Positions 7,983 through 16,388 are shown, counted from the first letter of the stretch. The stretch: DNA of 64,000 nt from JBAZAX01 sp964568625 (GCA_964568625.1 CAZMQG010000004.1:1-64000), one strand, 5' to 3'. The notes: generated by a model not told the origin, from the sequence alone. Numbers and translations are program-made.

Positions 7983-9332
7983 TTATTTTGTCAGATTGTA
8001 AATAACGTAATTTAATGTTTTTTCGCGTAGTGCGGTGTGTACTATAATGCTTTGATTAAGAGGAGAATGTAGGTCTTCGACCTTTTCAAGAGTTGGTTTG
8101 AAGTATGCAAATTCGTTCATTCGTTTGTTATTTAGAAGATTTAGATAGTCTTGAATGTCGATTAATTCTACTTTTATATTCTCTTTGTATGCTATTTGGT
8201 CGATTATGGTCTCTTCTTTTAAGTTTTTTTCTGCCAGCAGTTCAATGCATTTGAGAAAATCTTTCTGCGCTTTATAGACGTGATAGTCCGGTTGAGCCAT
8301 TAAATTTAAAAGTATATCTTCTTGCCTTCGTAGAACCAGATGTTTTGGAATTTCAAATCTATGCTTGCTCAAAAGTAGGTTAAATACCTCTTCGATAATG
8401 GTTTTACGTTGCGAAACATCATTACGATATGAAAAAACCTCCATGATTTTGTTATGCAGATCAGTTTTGTTTTTAAGTTTAAAAGCATGTTTAAATAGTT
8501 CAAGCGATAAGGTTTTTCCTTTGACTATCGATTTAATTACTATCAAGAAAATAGGATCGGCGCCGTTTGTTGTATCGGATGGGTCTTCAAAGTTTAATTC
8601 ATTTGTAATAAATGAGTCTCCCTGATTTCTGCCGATAAAAGTGGATTTAAATTTATTTGAGAGTTCGCTTTTTTGCATTTTTATCCAAAAATCGCTGGTC
8701 AATTGTTGAAATATTGGTTTTTGATTTTCGTCAAGTAATGTTGCGCTAAAGTTTACCCAATCGCATTCTTCTACCTCATTTGTTTGGGATTGTGTGGATG
8801 TGTGTGTTTGTGTTTCTAAAAAAAATTTTACCTGTTTATCAAGATCTTTGTAGCGTTTACGTTTGGGGGATTTGAATGCAAAATTTTTCCATTCTTTTAA
8901 GTCGACGGGTTCTGTTAAAGACAAATCAAAGAAAAATGAGATATCATTTTCACTTGATGTTTTTATATTTGTGAGTCGTGGGTAATTTGAATAAGGAATT
9001 TTTTGGACCATTAGTTCGTTGATTAAATTGTCGACTACTATGTGACTGAAAAGGTATGATTTTAACTTTTGTTTAATTTCTTGATTATATGTTTCTTCCA
9101 AATAGTCTAGTGGCACATCCTTTTGTAAAAAACCGTCAAGGTGTCGACATTTAAAAAGTTTGATAATTTCGTTGTATACGGGGTGAGTGACAAGATTACT
9201 GATTTCGATTTGTGCTTTTGCCAGATGAGAAGAGTTTTGTGTAATTTGAACATTAACTAATTTTACGGTTTCTGCCGCTTGGCATGATTGCACCTCCGAC
9301 TGCATATCTACACTATTTTTTATTATAAGCAT
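7983..9332 (-). CDS. Divergent trigger-factor-like protein
   Basis: 449 residues without a signal peptide. The ATG at 9332 follows GAAAGGA. The overall layout matches trigger factor. The N-terminal domain has alternating strands and a HLDGFLQKDVPLDYLEETYNQEI segment, equivalent to the family's 'PGFRKGKVPxxxVexxYG' block. A middle region (about 190-270) is positioned like the FKBP-type prolyl isomerase domain. A long helical C-terminal domain follows, with EIPKHLVLRRQEDILLNLM as its start. Trigger factor binds the ribosome next to L23 at the exit tunnel and shields nascent chains. Here the ribosome-docking signature is eroded (GFLQKD instead of GFRKGK), and the isomerase core lacks the usual 'fIPGFEe' block. 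It may be a fast-evolving true trigger factor or a paralog with another client. It sits beside rpmH and tRNA genes. Confidence 0.6.
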   Translation of the reverse strand: MLIIKNSVDMQSEVQSCQAAETVKLVNVQITQNSSHLAKAQIEISNLVTHPVYNEIIKLFKCRHLDGFLQKDVPLDYLEETYNQEIKQKLKSYLFSHIVVDNLINELMVQKIPYSNYPRLTNIKTSSENDISFFFDLSLTEPVDLKEWKNFAFKSPKRKRYKDLDKQVKFFLETQTHTSTQSQTNEVEECDWVNFSATLLDENQKPIFQQLTSDFWIKMQKSELSNKFKSTFIGRNQGDSFITNELNFEDPSDTTNGADPIFLIVIKSIVKGKTLSLELFKHAFKLKNKTDLHNKIMEVFSYRNDVSQRKTIIEEVFNLLLSKHRFEIPKHLVLRRQEDILLNLMAQPDYHVYKAQKDFLKCIELLAEKNLKEETIIDQIAYKENIKVELIDIQDYLNLLNNKRMNEFAYFKPTLEKVEDLHSPLNQSIIVHTALREKTLNYVIYNLTK

Positions 9333-9513
9333 GTCAAAGTCCTTTCTCTCTTTTTTAATCTTTTGAGATTCTCAATTTTGCATCCAGTATAAAAACTAAT
9401 GTGGTAAATTAGTCAAGAAGATTGATTTTGGGAATATTTTATTTGGATGCAACGAATTTTACTAGCCAGCTGCTGGACTAATAAAAATAGAAACAGAAAA
9501 AAATTTAAAGGCT

Positions 9514-9616
9514 GGCTTGCCAGGTGTCCTTCGACAAGCTCAGGATGAGCGCGAAAGCGAATAATGGCTTGCCATCCATAGCTAGGAGCCCAACGAGCAA
9601 AAGCGAAGGATGGTGC
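9514..9616. repeat. Repeat copy A, directly abutting the tRNA-Leu 3' end
   Basis: About 102 bases, GC-richer than its surroundings, ~90% identical to copy B at 9724-9825 with a one-base length difference. It contains the motif CTTCGACAAGCTCAGGA and ends in GAAGGATGGTG. The last bases are the complement of the tRNA-Leu CCA end, so on the minus strand the repeat begins exactly where the tRNA ends. Confidence 0.85.
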
Positions 9617-9697
9617 AAGAGGGGGGACTCGAACCCCCATCCTCTTTCGAGGGCTGGCTCCTAAGGCCAGTGCGTCTACCAATTCCGCCACTCTTGC
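9612..9697 (-). tRNA. tRNA-Leu (anticodon TAG)
   Basis: Read on the minus strand: acceptor GCAAGAG pairs with CTCTTGC, the anticodon loop is CTTAGGA (anticodon TAG), there is a long type-II variable arm, a GGTTCGAGTCC T-loop region, and the CCA end is encoded. Its 3' end is directly followed by repeat copy A. It decodes CUN leucine codons. Confidence 0.95.
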
Positions 9698-9723
9698 AAG
9701 AAGATGGAGTTTAAATCAAAGTG

Positions 9724-9825
9724 GGCTTGCCAGCCGTCCTTCGACAAGCTCAGGACGAGCGCGAAAGCGAATAACGGCTTGCCATCCGTAGCTAAGAGCC
9801 CAACGGGCGAAAGCGAAGGATGGTG
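9724..9825. repeat. Repeat copy B, directly abutting the tRNA-Lys 3' end
   Basis: Second copy of the ~102-base repeat, lying between the tRNA-Lys 3' CCA and the tRNA-Leu 5' end (a ~26-base spacer separates it from tRNA-Leu). Substitutions relative to copy A are scattered single transitions, consistent with an old duplication. Confidence 0.85.
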
Positions 9826-9896
9826 GGTCGCCAGGGACTCGAACCCTGAACCTGCAGATTAAGAGTCTGTTGCTCTACCAATTGAGCTAGCAACCC
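9821..9896 (-). tRNA. tRNA-Lys (anticodon CTT)
   Basis: Read on the minus strand: acceptor GGGTTGC pairs with GCGACCC, the D-arm is GCTCAATTGGTAGAGC, the anticodon loop is CTCTTAA (anticodon CTT, lysine AAG), the T-arm contains GGTTCGAGTCC, and CCA is encoded. It is immediately followed by repeat copy B and likely co-transcribed with tRNA-Leu. Confidence 0.95.
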
Positions 9897-10084
9897 ATAA
9901 ATGAAGTTTCAAAAAATATCAAATTTATATATCTGGATTATCCACAGTTGAACTACTACATTTTAACAAAACATAAAATAAATAAAAGAGCGATTTTAGT
10001 AATTTTAGAAATTTTATAAAAATTTCTGTAAAATAAGGAGCAGATAATTTTAAAAATAAAAACCCAAAAATCAAAGGGGAAAGA
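9897..10084. other. AT-rich strand-switch region with DnaA box: candidate origin
   Basis: 188 bases between leftward tRNA/rpmH genes and rightward ruvB. It contains one perfect consensus DnaA box, TTATCCACA, at 9938-9946, very AT-rich sequence after it, and a 9-bp-arm palindrome at 10007-10027 (AGAAATTTT / AAAATTTCT). The gene polarity flips here: nearly everything left of it reads left, and most of the next 48 kb reads right. Only one strict DnaA box is seen and dnaA itself is not in the window, so origin function is a hypothesis. The region must also hold the promoters of ruvB and of the tRNA operon. Confidence 0.4.
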
Positions 10085-11113
10085 TTGGAAGCTCAATTTG
10101 AACTGTTAAGTTTGCAAGAATCGCATGAAGACAAACAGTACTCGTTTGAACCAAAATGTTTCGACGAATATTTGGGCCAGGGATTGATTAAAGAGAAGCT
10201 CAAAGTTTATGTGACGGCTTGTAAGATGCGAGGAGAACCGCTGGATCACCTTTTATTTTTTGGGCCTCCGGGTCTAGGAAAGACTACATTGGCAAAAGTT
10301 ATGGCCAAAGAGCTTAATGTTCCGATAAAAATTACCAGTGCGCCTGTGCTTGAGCGTGGTGGCGATTTGGTCGCAATTCTTTCAAGCATTGCACCTCGCG
10401 AAATTTTATTTATTGATGAAATCCATCGTTTACCCAAAAATGTTGAAGAAATTTTATACAGTGCAATGGAAAATTTTTGTGTTGATGTGATTATTGGCCA
10501 GGGTGCTGGAGCAAAATCAATTCGATTGCCTTTAAATCCATTTACGCTTATAGGTGCTACCACAAAAACGGCATTAATTTCCGGGCCATTACAGACTCGT
10601 TTTGGAATTGTAGAAAGGCTTGATTTTTATACCCCTAACGAGCTTTGTCAGATTGTTATGCAAAATGCAGATTTTATGAAAATGCCAATTACTCCGGAGG
10701 CTGCGCAAAATATAGGAATGCGTGCTCGCGGTACCCCGCGAATAGTTAAACGTATTTTGCGTCGTGTACGAGATTTTGCGCAGGTTAATAATAAAGAGAT
10801 TATGGATTTGGAGGTTGTGGAGCAGGCATTGCGTTTTTTAGATATTGATGCCGAAGGTTTAAATAAGCTTGATCGTGAAATTTTGTCTATTATTTTAAAG
10901 GATTTTGATGGGGGTCCTGTTGGGCTTGATACTCTGGCTGCAATGACTGGTGAGGATAGGGAAACATTGGAAGACGTCTGTGAACCATTTTTACTCAGAA
11001 TTGGTTTATTGCAAAAAACTCCTCGCGGGCGCCAAATTTCTCCAAAGAAAATTCCATTTTTACGCAAAAAACTTTTTGGTGAGATTGTTCCGGAGCAGGA
11101 AAGCTTGTTTTAA
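10085..11113 (+). CDS. ruvB: Holliday junction branch migration helicase RuvB
   Basis: 342 residues, normal RuvB length. It is the AAA+ motor that, with RuvA, drives branch migration of Holliday junctions. Walker A is GPPGLGKTT and Walker B is ILFIDEIHRL. The sensor-1 region is LIGATTKTALISGPLQTRFG, and the C-terminal winged helix contains GLDTLAAMTGEDRETLEDVCEPFL and the GRQISP end. The start is a TTG at 10085 with AAGGGG six bases upstream. No ATG exists before the essential N-terminal EYLGQ segment, so the TTG start is forced. It is the first rightward gene after the candidate origin. The partner ruvC lies at 57638 in the same window; ruvA is not visible. Confidence 0.97.
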   Translation: MEAQFELLSLQESHEDKQYSFEPKCFDEYLGQGLIKEKLKVYVTACKMRGEPLDHLLFFGPPGLGKTTLAKVMAKELNVPIKITSAPVLERGGDLVAILSSIAPREILFIDEIHRLPKNVEEILYSAMENFCVDVIIGQGAGAKSIRLPLNPFTLIGATTKTALISGPLQTRFGIVERLDFYTPNELCQIVMQNADFMKMPITPEAAQNIGMRARGTPRIVKRILRRVRDFAQVNNKEIMDLEVVEQALRFLDIDAEGLNKLDREILSIILKDFDGGPVGLDTLAAMTGEDRETLEDVCEPFLLRIGLLQKTPRGRQISPKKIPFLRKKLFGEIVPEQESLF

Positions 11114-11266
11114 AGGCGTTTATTTTTAATATTCAAAACTGACTTTTATAATATTTTTTTCTCTGTTTGAACTCTTTATTTTGATTGATATACTCTTTGT
11201 GAATATACTTTTGAATTGGAATCGTTTTTTAACTGATTTTGTTGCAAAATTTTATGGGAGATTTTC

Positions 11267-11989
11267 ATGTCAGGTCATTCGAAATGGTCTACGATAAAGC
11301 ATAAAAAAGCAGCACTCGATGCAAAAAGAGGTAAGGTTTTTACAAAAATTATTCGTGAAATAACTGTAGCTGCTCGCGAGGGTGGTGGCGATTTGCTTGG
11401 CAACGCAAAATTACGTTTGATTGTTGATAAGGCCAAATCAGTTAATATGCCACAAGATAATATTAATCGTGCCATTAAAAAAGGTACTGGTGAACTTGCC
11501 GGTGGTGAAACATATGAAGCTGCAACTTATGAAGGATATGGGCCTCATGGCACCGCTCTCATGGTTGAGGTTTTGAGCGATAACAAGAATAGAACAGTAT
11601 CTTCTCTTCGCCATCTTTTTACAAAAGTCGGTGGAGCATTGGCTGAAAATGGTGCCGTTTCTTGGATGTTTGAACACAAAGGTGTGGTAAGGGCAGCGGG
11701 AAATCTGACTGAAGATGACGTTATTGAAAAATTGCTTGATTATGATGTTGATGATGTTGAACTCAGCGACGGAGTTTTTTCAATTACATGCAAAAAACAG
11801 AATCTTGATGCTGTCAGAAAGGCTGTTGAAGGTATTGGATTAAAAGTTGAGTCTGCCGCTCTTGAATGGGTGCCCAAAACGCCTGTGGCAGTTGATTCAG
11901 ATCATGAAGAGGCTGTCATCAAATTTTTGGAAGAGATTGAAGATCTTGATGATGTTCAAAACGTTTATGCAAATTTAGGTTCTGATTAA
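11267..11989 (+). CDS. yebC: YebC/PmpR-family protein
   Basis: 240 residues starting MSGHSKWSTIKHKKAALDAK, the unmistakable YebC N-terminus. It also contains GGDLLGNAKLR, the MPQDNINRAIKKG block and the GHGTALMVEVLSDNKNRT-like core (here GPHGTALMVEVLSDNK). Members act as DNA-binding regulators. Some, such as TACO1 and YebC2, help ribosomes translate proline-rich stretches, which is worth noting because this window encodes an 11-proline run. It is followed 11 bases later by yicC, so the two are co-transcribed. Length and motifs are typical. Confidence 0.96.
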   Translation: MSGHSKWSTIKHKKAALDAKRGKVFTKIIREITVAAREGGGDLLGNAKLRLIVDKAKSVNMPQDNINRAIKKGTGELAGGETYEAATYEGYGPHGTALMVEVLSDNKNRTVSSLRHLFTKVGGALAENGAVSWMFEHKGVVRAAGNLTEDDVIEKLLDYDVDDVELSDGVFSITCKKQNLDAVRKAVEGIGLKVESAALEWVPKTPVAVDSDHEEAVIKFLEEIEDLDDVQNVYANLGSD

Positions 11990-12000
11990 AGGAGTTTGCT

Positions 12001-12891
12001 GTGCTGCTTAGTATGACTGGTTATTCCAATGGTACCGTTGTTTTACATACAAAGAGCGGTGAGTTTTCTGTTGAACTTGAATTAAAAACGATTAATACGA
12101 GATATTTTGAAGCATTATGTAAACTTCCAACATCATTTAGCTTTTTAGAATTAAAAATTGTTAATATGTTGCAAGAAAAGCTTGTCAGAGGTCGGACGTA
12201 TTTAACTGTAAGATTTACAGAGGGCAATGAAGTTTTTGACTCCATTACACCTTCATTAAAAGTTATTGAAGGATATTTAAAGGCTTCAGAGCTTATTAAA
12301 GAAAAATTTGGTGTGGATGGGAAACTTGAATTATCCGAGTTAATGCGTTTCCCTAATGTTTTTGTTCAGCAGAAGAGTGAACTGAGCGAAAACGAACAAA
12401 AAGAATTTTTTCATGGACTTTCTCAGTTGATTGAAAAATTAGTAAAAACTCGTGCAGAGGAAGGCCTAAGATTACAAGCAGATCTTGAAGGGCGATTTGA
12501 TTTGTGTGCAAAAAGAATAGCCGAAATTGAAAAAAAGTTTGATGTTGCGGTTTCTGAACATAAGAAATTAGTTGATGCACAACTTAAATTAACACAGGAT
12601 GGTGACGAATTTGCCAAAAAGCAGGCAGAAGAGTTGCTTGTAGCTCTCAATAAGATGGATATTCATGAAGAGATTACACGTTTTAACAGTCATTTAAAAA
12701 GTGTAAAAAGTGTTTTTGCAGACAAAACCGTATCTGAAAAAGGTAAGCGTCTGGATTTTATTATGCAAGAGCTTTTACGTGAAATTAACACGTTAATGGC
12801 AAAGTGTCCGACATTTGAGGTAAGTACGCTTTCCGTTGATGTAAAAGTTGAGTTGGAAAAGGCTCGAGAGCAAGTTCAAAATATTGTTTAA
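12001..12891 (+). CDS. yicC: YicC-family endoribonuclease
   Basis: 296 residues. It has the YicC N-terminus MLLSMTGYSNG followed by FSVELELKTINTRYFEALCKLP. It also has the C-terminal DUF1732 block: EEITRFNSHLKSVKS, KGKRLDFIMQELLREINTLMAKC and the ELEKAREQVQNIV end. YicC is an RNase that in E. coli degrades small RNAs such as RyhB. The start is GTG at 12001 with AAGGAG upstream, and the first residues line up with the family's 'MIRSMTGFG'. It is co-transcribed with yebC (gap 11). In many bacteria yicC precedes gmk; here a GT9-like gene follows instead. Confidence 0.95.
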   Translation: MLLSMTGYSNGTVVLHTKSGEFSVELELKTINTRYFEALCKLPTSFSFLELKIVNMLQEKLVRGRTYLTVRFTEGNEVFDSITPSLKVIEGYLKASELIKEKFGVDGKLELSELMRFPNVFVQQKSELSENEQKEFFHGLSQLIEKLVKTRAEEGLRLQADLEGRFDLCAKRIAEIEKKFDVAVSEHKKLVDAQLKLTQDGDEFAKKQAEELLVALNKMDIHEEITRFNSHLKSVKSVFADKTVSEKGKRLDFIMQELLREINTLMAKCPTFEVSTLSVDVKVELEKAREQVQNIV

Positions 12892-12917
12892 TACATTTGT
12901 TTTAACAGAGTAGTATT

Positions 12918-13895
12918 ATGCAGCAGATTATTTCGATTGATAGGTTAAAGTCAGCACAGAGAGTGCTTTTTATTTTTGATTTATCTTTAAAAGATTTTTT
13001 ATCTGTCCAAAGTTATCTTTTTGAGTTTTCTAAAAATTACCCATTTATCAAAATTGATTTATGGGTCAATACAAATTGTGAATGTTTTTTTAGACATAGG
13101 CAGAGTTTTAAAGAGAAGTTATTTATTGAATTTTTACAAGAGTGCAGTTTTATAAATAATTTTTATTTAAACACATGTTGTACGCAAAATTTTAAAAATA
13201 TTTATGACCAGGCAAGAAATTTTGATTATTCAATTATTGTGATTCTTTCTGAGAAGAACCATTGTAGGAATATTAAACTTGCAAAGAAAATAAGTAAAAA
13301 AGGTTTTTTGGTTAGTACTATATCAAAAATTAAATGGTATAACTTTGTTAAGCGCCATGCTTACAAAATGTTAGGGGCCAAGGTTGATTTGGATTGTGCA
13401 TTGAGCACTTATTCGTATAATAATATTTTTCAGCAACTTTTTAGTGAACAGTTTGTGGCAAATCATAAACCGGTTTTATTTATTCCACGAAGGTGGGTAA
13501 TTTATGCAAAACTTAGATTTATGAAATGGGGTATTGATAAAAAAGGTCAGCGTTTTGGAAAGGTCTTTTTTATTAATGCATTTGATGATAACGAGAAATA
13601 TTCCTGTTCACTGAAAAAAATTTTAGAATTAGTTACGGATTTAAAGCGACATGACGAATGGGGTGATATTAATTTTGTTTTGCATGTTCCCCCATCCAAA
13701 TTGGGATCTGTTAGAAAATTTTTTACAAAACATTCTGTTAATAATATGTATCTATTTTCAGCCGATAATAATTTTTATCAGGTGCCATCAATTCTTTCCT
13801 TGTGTGATGGTGTATTTTCTGTTGATGGAATTTGTTCCGAATTATCGGTTTTGTTACAGATTAACAATCTGAATCGTACAGATCAATCCGTTTAA
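12918..13895 (+). CDS. Putative GT9-like (heptosyltransferase-type) glycosyltransferase
   Basis: 325 residues, no signal peptide. The N-terminal half starts with a strand (RVLFIFDLSLKDF) and has the spacing of a GT-B Rossmann domain. The C-terminal half opens with KVFFINAFDDNEKYSCSLKKILELV, equivalent to the 'vvinPga....krWplekfaela' entry strand of GT9. It closes with SILSLCDGVFSVDGICSEL, equivalent to 'ialadlvigpDsgplHlA'. The pairwise similarity is weak and the donor-binding histidine is not evident. It may be a degenerate heptosyltransferase acting on surface glycolipid, or only structurally related. It begins 26 bases after yicC and its stop codon abuts, tail to tail, the stop of the cyclin gene. 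Confidence 0.5.
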   Translation: MQQIISIDRLKSAQRVLFIFDLSLKDFLSVQSYLFEFSKNYPFIKIDLWVNTNCECFFRHRQSFKEKLFIEFLQECSFINNFYLNTCCTQNFKNIYDQARNFDYSIIVILSEKNHCRNIKLAKKISKKGFLVSTISKIKWYNFVKRHAYKMLGAKVDLDCALSTYSYNNIFQQLFSEQFVANHKPVLFIPRRWVIYAKLRFMKWGIDKKGQRFGKVFFINAFDDNEKYSCSLKKILELVTDLKRHDEWGDINFVLHVPPSKLGSVRKFFTKHSVNNMYLFSADNNFYQVPSILSLCDGVFSVDGICSELSVLLQINNLNRTDQSV

Positions 13896-14792
13896 TTATG
13901 ATGGATTAATGAGCTGTATGAAGGATTCTTTAAACTCTTCCAGTGAAACAAATATATCGAAATCAATAAGATTTAGAAAGCATTCTTCTAATTTTATTAA
14001 TTCATCTTTTGATATTCCGCCTACATCAGCATAGTACTTGAGGGGATGAATTCTGTCTTGGAGCCATTTGCTTGCTAAGAAAAAAGCGGCTATGTATGTT
14101 CTATAAAATGATATGTTATTAAAAATATTAGGCGTATTTTTTTTTATTAATCTTTGTATGTATATTCGTGCTACTATGTAATGGCTCGGTGTAGATTGGC
14201 AGTATCTGCATATCCTATTGAGAAAATACAGAGGGGTCATTCCTTTGTGTATAAAACCCGATCCAAGTAGCGGACGAATTTTTAAAGGTACGCTATTTAT
14301 ATTAACTGATTCAATTATAATTCCGGTATCATCTGTTAGAGGATCCATTAATTTTATTGTTTGTTTAAATATTGAATCGAGTATATTTTGTGGAGTAAGT
14401 AGCATTCGGATTAAGCAGTCATGTATTCCTTTTGTTTTTAACTCTTCAATAATTCCTTCGGCTTTTATCCAGTCGGTAAAACTTGTAGGTCCTATAAATG
14501 TGTTTATTACTTTAATTTGTTGTGTAGTTGCAGTATTATTTGAGGGGTGTTGCTCAGCTGAAGCTGCCGGTTCTGTTAATTCTACTGTTTGAGTTTGTGC
14601 ATCTACAATAGTATTTGATGCTTGAATGGTAATTGCTTGAGTTTGTGTATCTTCCACAGCTTTTTTACAACGACGTTGTGGGATTTCAGTCTTATGGGCA
14701 GGTTTGCCGCGTCGTTTCATTGCGGTAGCATTTTCTACCGAAATAGATGTTATCAAAAAAAATGCTGAGATGAGTAAATAAATTTTTTTCAT
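13896..14792 (-). CDS. Exported cyclin (Pho80 / U-type cyclin box)
   Basis: 298 residues. Residues 1-24 are a clear signal peptide (cleavage near ATA, directly before MKRR). Residues 25-110 are a disordered basic then Thr/Gln-rich linker with DTQTQ (48-52) and DAQTQTVE (64-71). Residues ~180-293 form a cyclin box of the Pho80/PCL/plant-U type, with its signatures in order. M185 begins MTPLYFLNRICRYC ('IsisxYLeRIxkYt'), then HYIVARIYIQRL ('ALvYldRl'), then FYRTYIAAFFLASKWLQD ('HRllltavmvAsKflDD'). These are followed by KYYADVGGISKDEL, LIKLEECFLNLIDF and DIFVSLEEF. The Lys in ASKW and the Glu in KLEECFL correspond to the conserved CDK-contacting pair. Such cyclins activate eukaryotic cyclin-dependent kinases. 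A signal peptide on a cyclin implies delivery outside the bacterial cytoplasm, presumably toward a host CDK. The start has AGGAGG 11 bases upstream. Confidence 0.88.
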   Translation of the reverse strand: MKKIYLLISAFFLITSISVENATAMKRRGKPAHKTEIPQRRCKKAVEDTQTQAITIQASNTIVDAQTQTVELTEPAASAEQHPSNNTATTQQIKVINTFIGPTSFTDWIKAEGIIEELKTKGIHDCLIRMLLTPQNILDSIFKQTIKLMDPLTDDTGIIIESVNINSVPLKIRPLLGSGFIHKGMTPLYFLNRICRYCQSTPSHYIVARIYIQRLIKKNTPNIFNNISFYRTYIAAFFLASKWLQDRIHPLKYYADVGGISKDELIKLEECFLNLIDFDIFVSLEEFKESFIQLINPS

Positions 14793-15054
14793 AATAAATA
14801 AAACCTCCTAAATATTCTGTTTTACATTATTTTATTGCTTATATTTACTAATAATAACTTTATATCCAAGTTTGTACAAAAGGCTGTGGAAAATTCAGAG
14901 AATGGGGGTGCTTTGGTCAGGATTGCAGTAACAGTAGAGCAATTACTTGTATTTTTAGCTCGACTCAGTAAGTATTTTCAGATAAAATTCAATTTATTAA
15001 ACGAATTTAATATACCCGTATTTTAAAAAATTTTAACAAAGTGTTTAGCTTTTT

Positions 15055-16122
15055 ATGTGTGCTTTTTTAAATTGGCCAAATATTCTTTCTGCTATGCGTA
15101 TCTTACTTACGCCTGTTTTTGTATGGTTGTTTTTTGGAACGTTACAAATGCAATTTTTATCAATTTTTGTTTTTGTAATTGCGGCGATTACTGATGCCTA
15201 TGATGGGTATATTGCCCGAAAGCAGAATATGATGACTAGCGTTGGAGCATTTCTTGATCCGATGGCCGACAAAATATTAATTCTCACTACGTTTGCAGTT
15301 TTTGCATATATTAAGTTTATCGGTTGGTGGGTTGTTTTTGTTTTTGCTTTTCGTGATGTATTCATAACTTGGCTGCGTACGTATTTGATCAGTCGAGGTT
15401 CAAGTTTGGTTACGTCAAAAATTGCAAAATGCAAAACTATTTTGCAATTTGTAGCGATCTCTTTTCTTTTTGCTAACATGTTGTTGCATAATTTTGGGTA
15501 TCAATCAATTTATGTCGATTATTTTGTGCGATACTTTGTTTATCTAGTTACAGTTTTTGCTTTGTATACGGGACTTGATTATTTAAAGCCATTTTTTTGT
15601 TCCATTTATCATTCTGCCGGGACGCCAAATCTCAACGAGCGACGACCGGGATCTTTTAAATTAAGTTATTTGCTAGCAACATTTTTTTACGTTGGATGTG
15701 TTCCTTTTGGGCCGGGGACGGCAGCAAGTTTTGTGACTGCATTAATTACATTCTTTTTACCTACGCAGTATATGTTTTTTGATTTAGTCATAATTTTATT
15801 TTTATTGCTTGTTGGAGTTATTTGTTCCGGATACCTTGAAAAAACTCTTTCGATTAAAGATCCTCATTGGATTGTTATAGATGAGGTTCTTGGTATGTTT
15901 ATCTGTCTGTTTTTATTACCAAAAGATTGGGTTGCATACCTATTTTTATTTTTACTTTTTAGGTTTTTTGACATCACAAAAATTTACCCAATAAAAAGAG
16001 TTGAGATGATAAAGGCTCCGGGATGGGGCATCATGCTCGATGATGTTGTTGCTGCCGGTTATGCATTACTGACGGCGCTGTTTTTTGCAATTACTTGGTT
16101 TGGAATAGTAATATTTATCTAG
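15055..16122 (+). CDS. pgsA-pgpA: Fusion PgsA-PgpA: phosphatidylglycerophosphate synthase + phosphatase A
   Basis: 355 residues joining two consecutive steps of phosphatidylglycerol synthesis. Residues ~1-180 are a CDP-alcohol phosphotransferase (CDP-diacylglycerol + glycerol-3-phosphate to PG-phosphate). The catalytic motif DAYDGYIAR-x8-GAFLDPMAD fits D-x2-DG-x2-AR-x8-G-x3-D-x3-D exactly, in a polytopic membrane domain. Residues ~205-355 are phosphatidylglycerophosphatase A: VPFGPGTAASF, IVIDEVLGMF, LFRFFDITKIYPIKR and the GIMLDDVVAAGYA block, with the acidic residues thought to hold Mg2+. Channelling PG-phosphate within one membrane enzyme would be efficient. It is transcribed rightward in front of gyrA, with 266 gene-free bases between. 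Both halves look intact. Confidence 0.93.
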   Translation: MCAFLNWPNILSAMRILLTPVFVWLFFGTLQMQFLSIFVFVIAAITDAYDGYIARKQNMMTSVGAFLDPMADKILILTTFAVFAYIKFIGWWVVFVFAFRDVFITWLRTYLISRGSSLVTSKIAKCKTILQFVAISFLFANMLLHNFGYQSIYVDYFVRYFVYLVTVFALYTGLDYLKPFFCSIYHSAGTPNLNERRPGSFKLSYLLATFFYVGCVPFGPGTAASFVTALITFFLPTQYMFFDLVIILFLLLVGVICSGYLEKTLSIKDPHWIVIDEVLGMFICLFLLPKDWVAYLFLFLLFRFFDITKIYPIKRVEMIKAPGWGIMLDDVVAAGYALLTALFFAITWFGIVIFI

Positions 16123-16388
16123 TTGTGGCTGAAAAATCTGGTTACTAAAAAATCCGGTTATTAAAAAATAAAATTTTAGTAAAAAAAGTGAATTTTTTTC
16201 TGTGAAAAGTTGGATCCTAGCTAAAATCTACGCGATCTCTTGCAAAAATCTTGCCTTGTTTCTTAAAGCTGGGTATTCTTATTGTCTAACGCTTAAAAGC
16301 GTGTAAACGCGTGTATGGAACAGGCGTACCTAGAAGAGTATTTTCACTGTTTTAACCAAATTAAATTTTTTACGGGAAGGGCGGATTA

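Noticed and set aside
9413..9691. 92-codon frame on the minus strand starting MAELVDALALGASP
   Set aside because: It is the well-known false translation of a tRNA gene; it covers tRNA-Leu and repeat copy A.
14835..15026. 63-codon rightward frame before pgsA-pgpA
   Set aside because: No ribosome-binding site, no recognisable motif, lies in AT-rich DNA expected to hold promoters.
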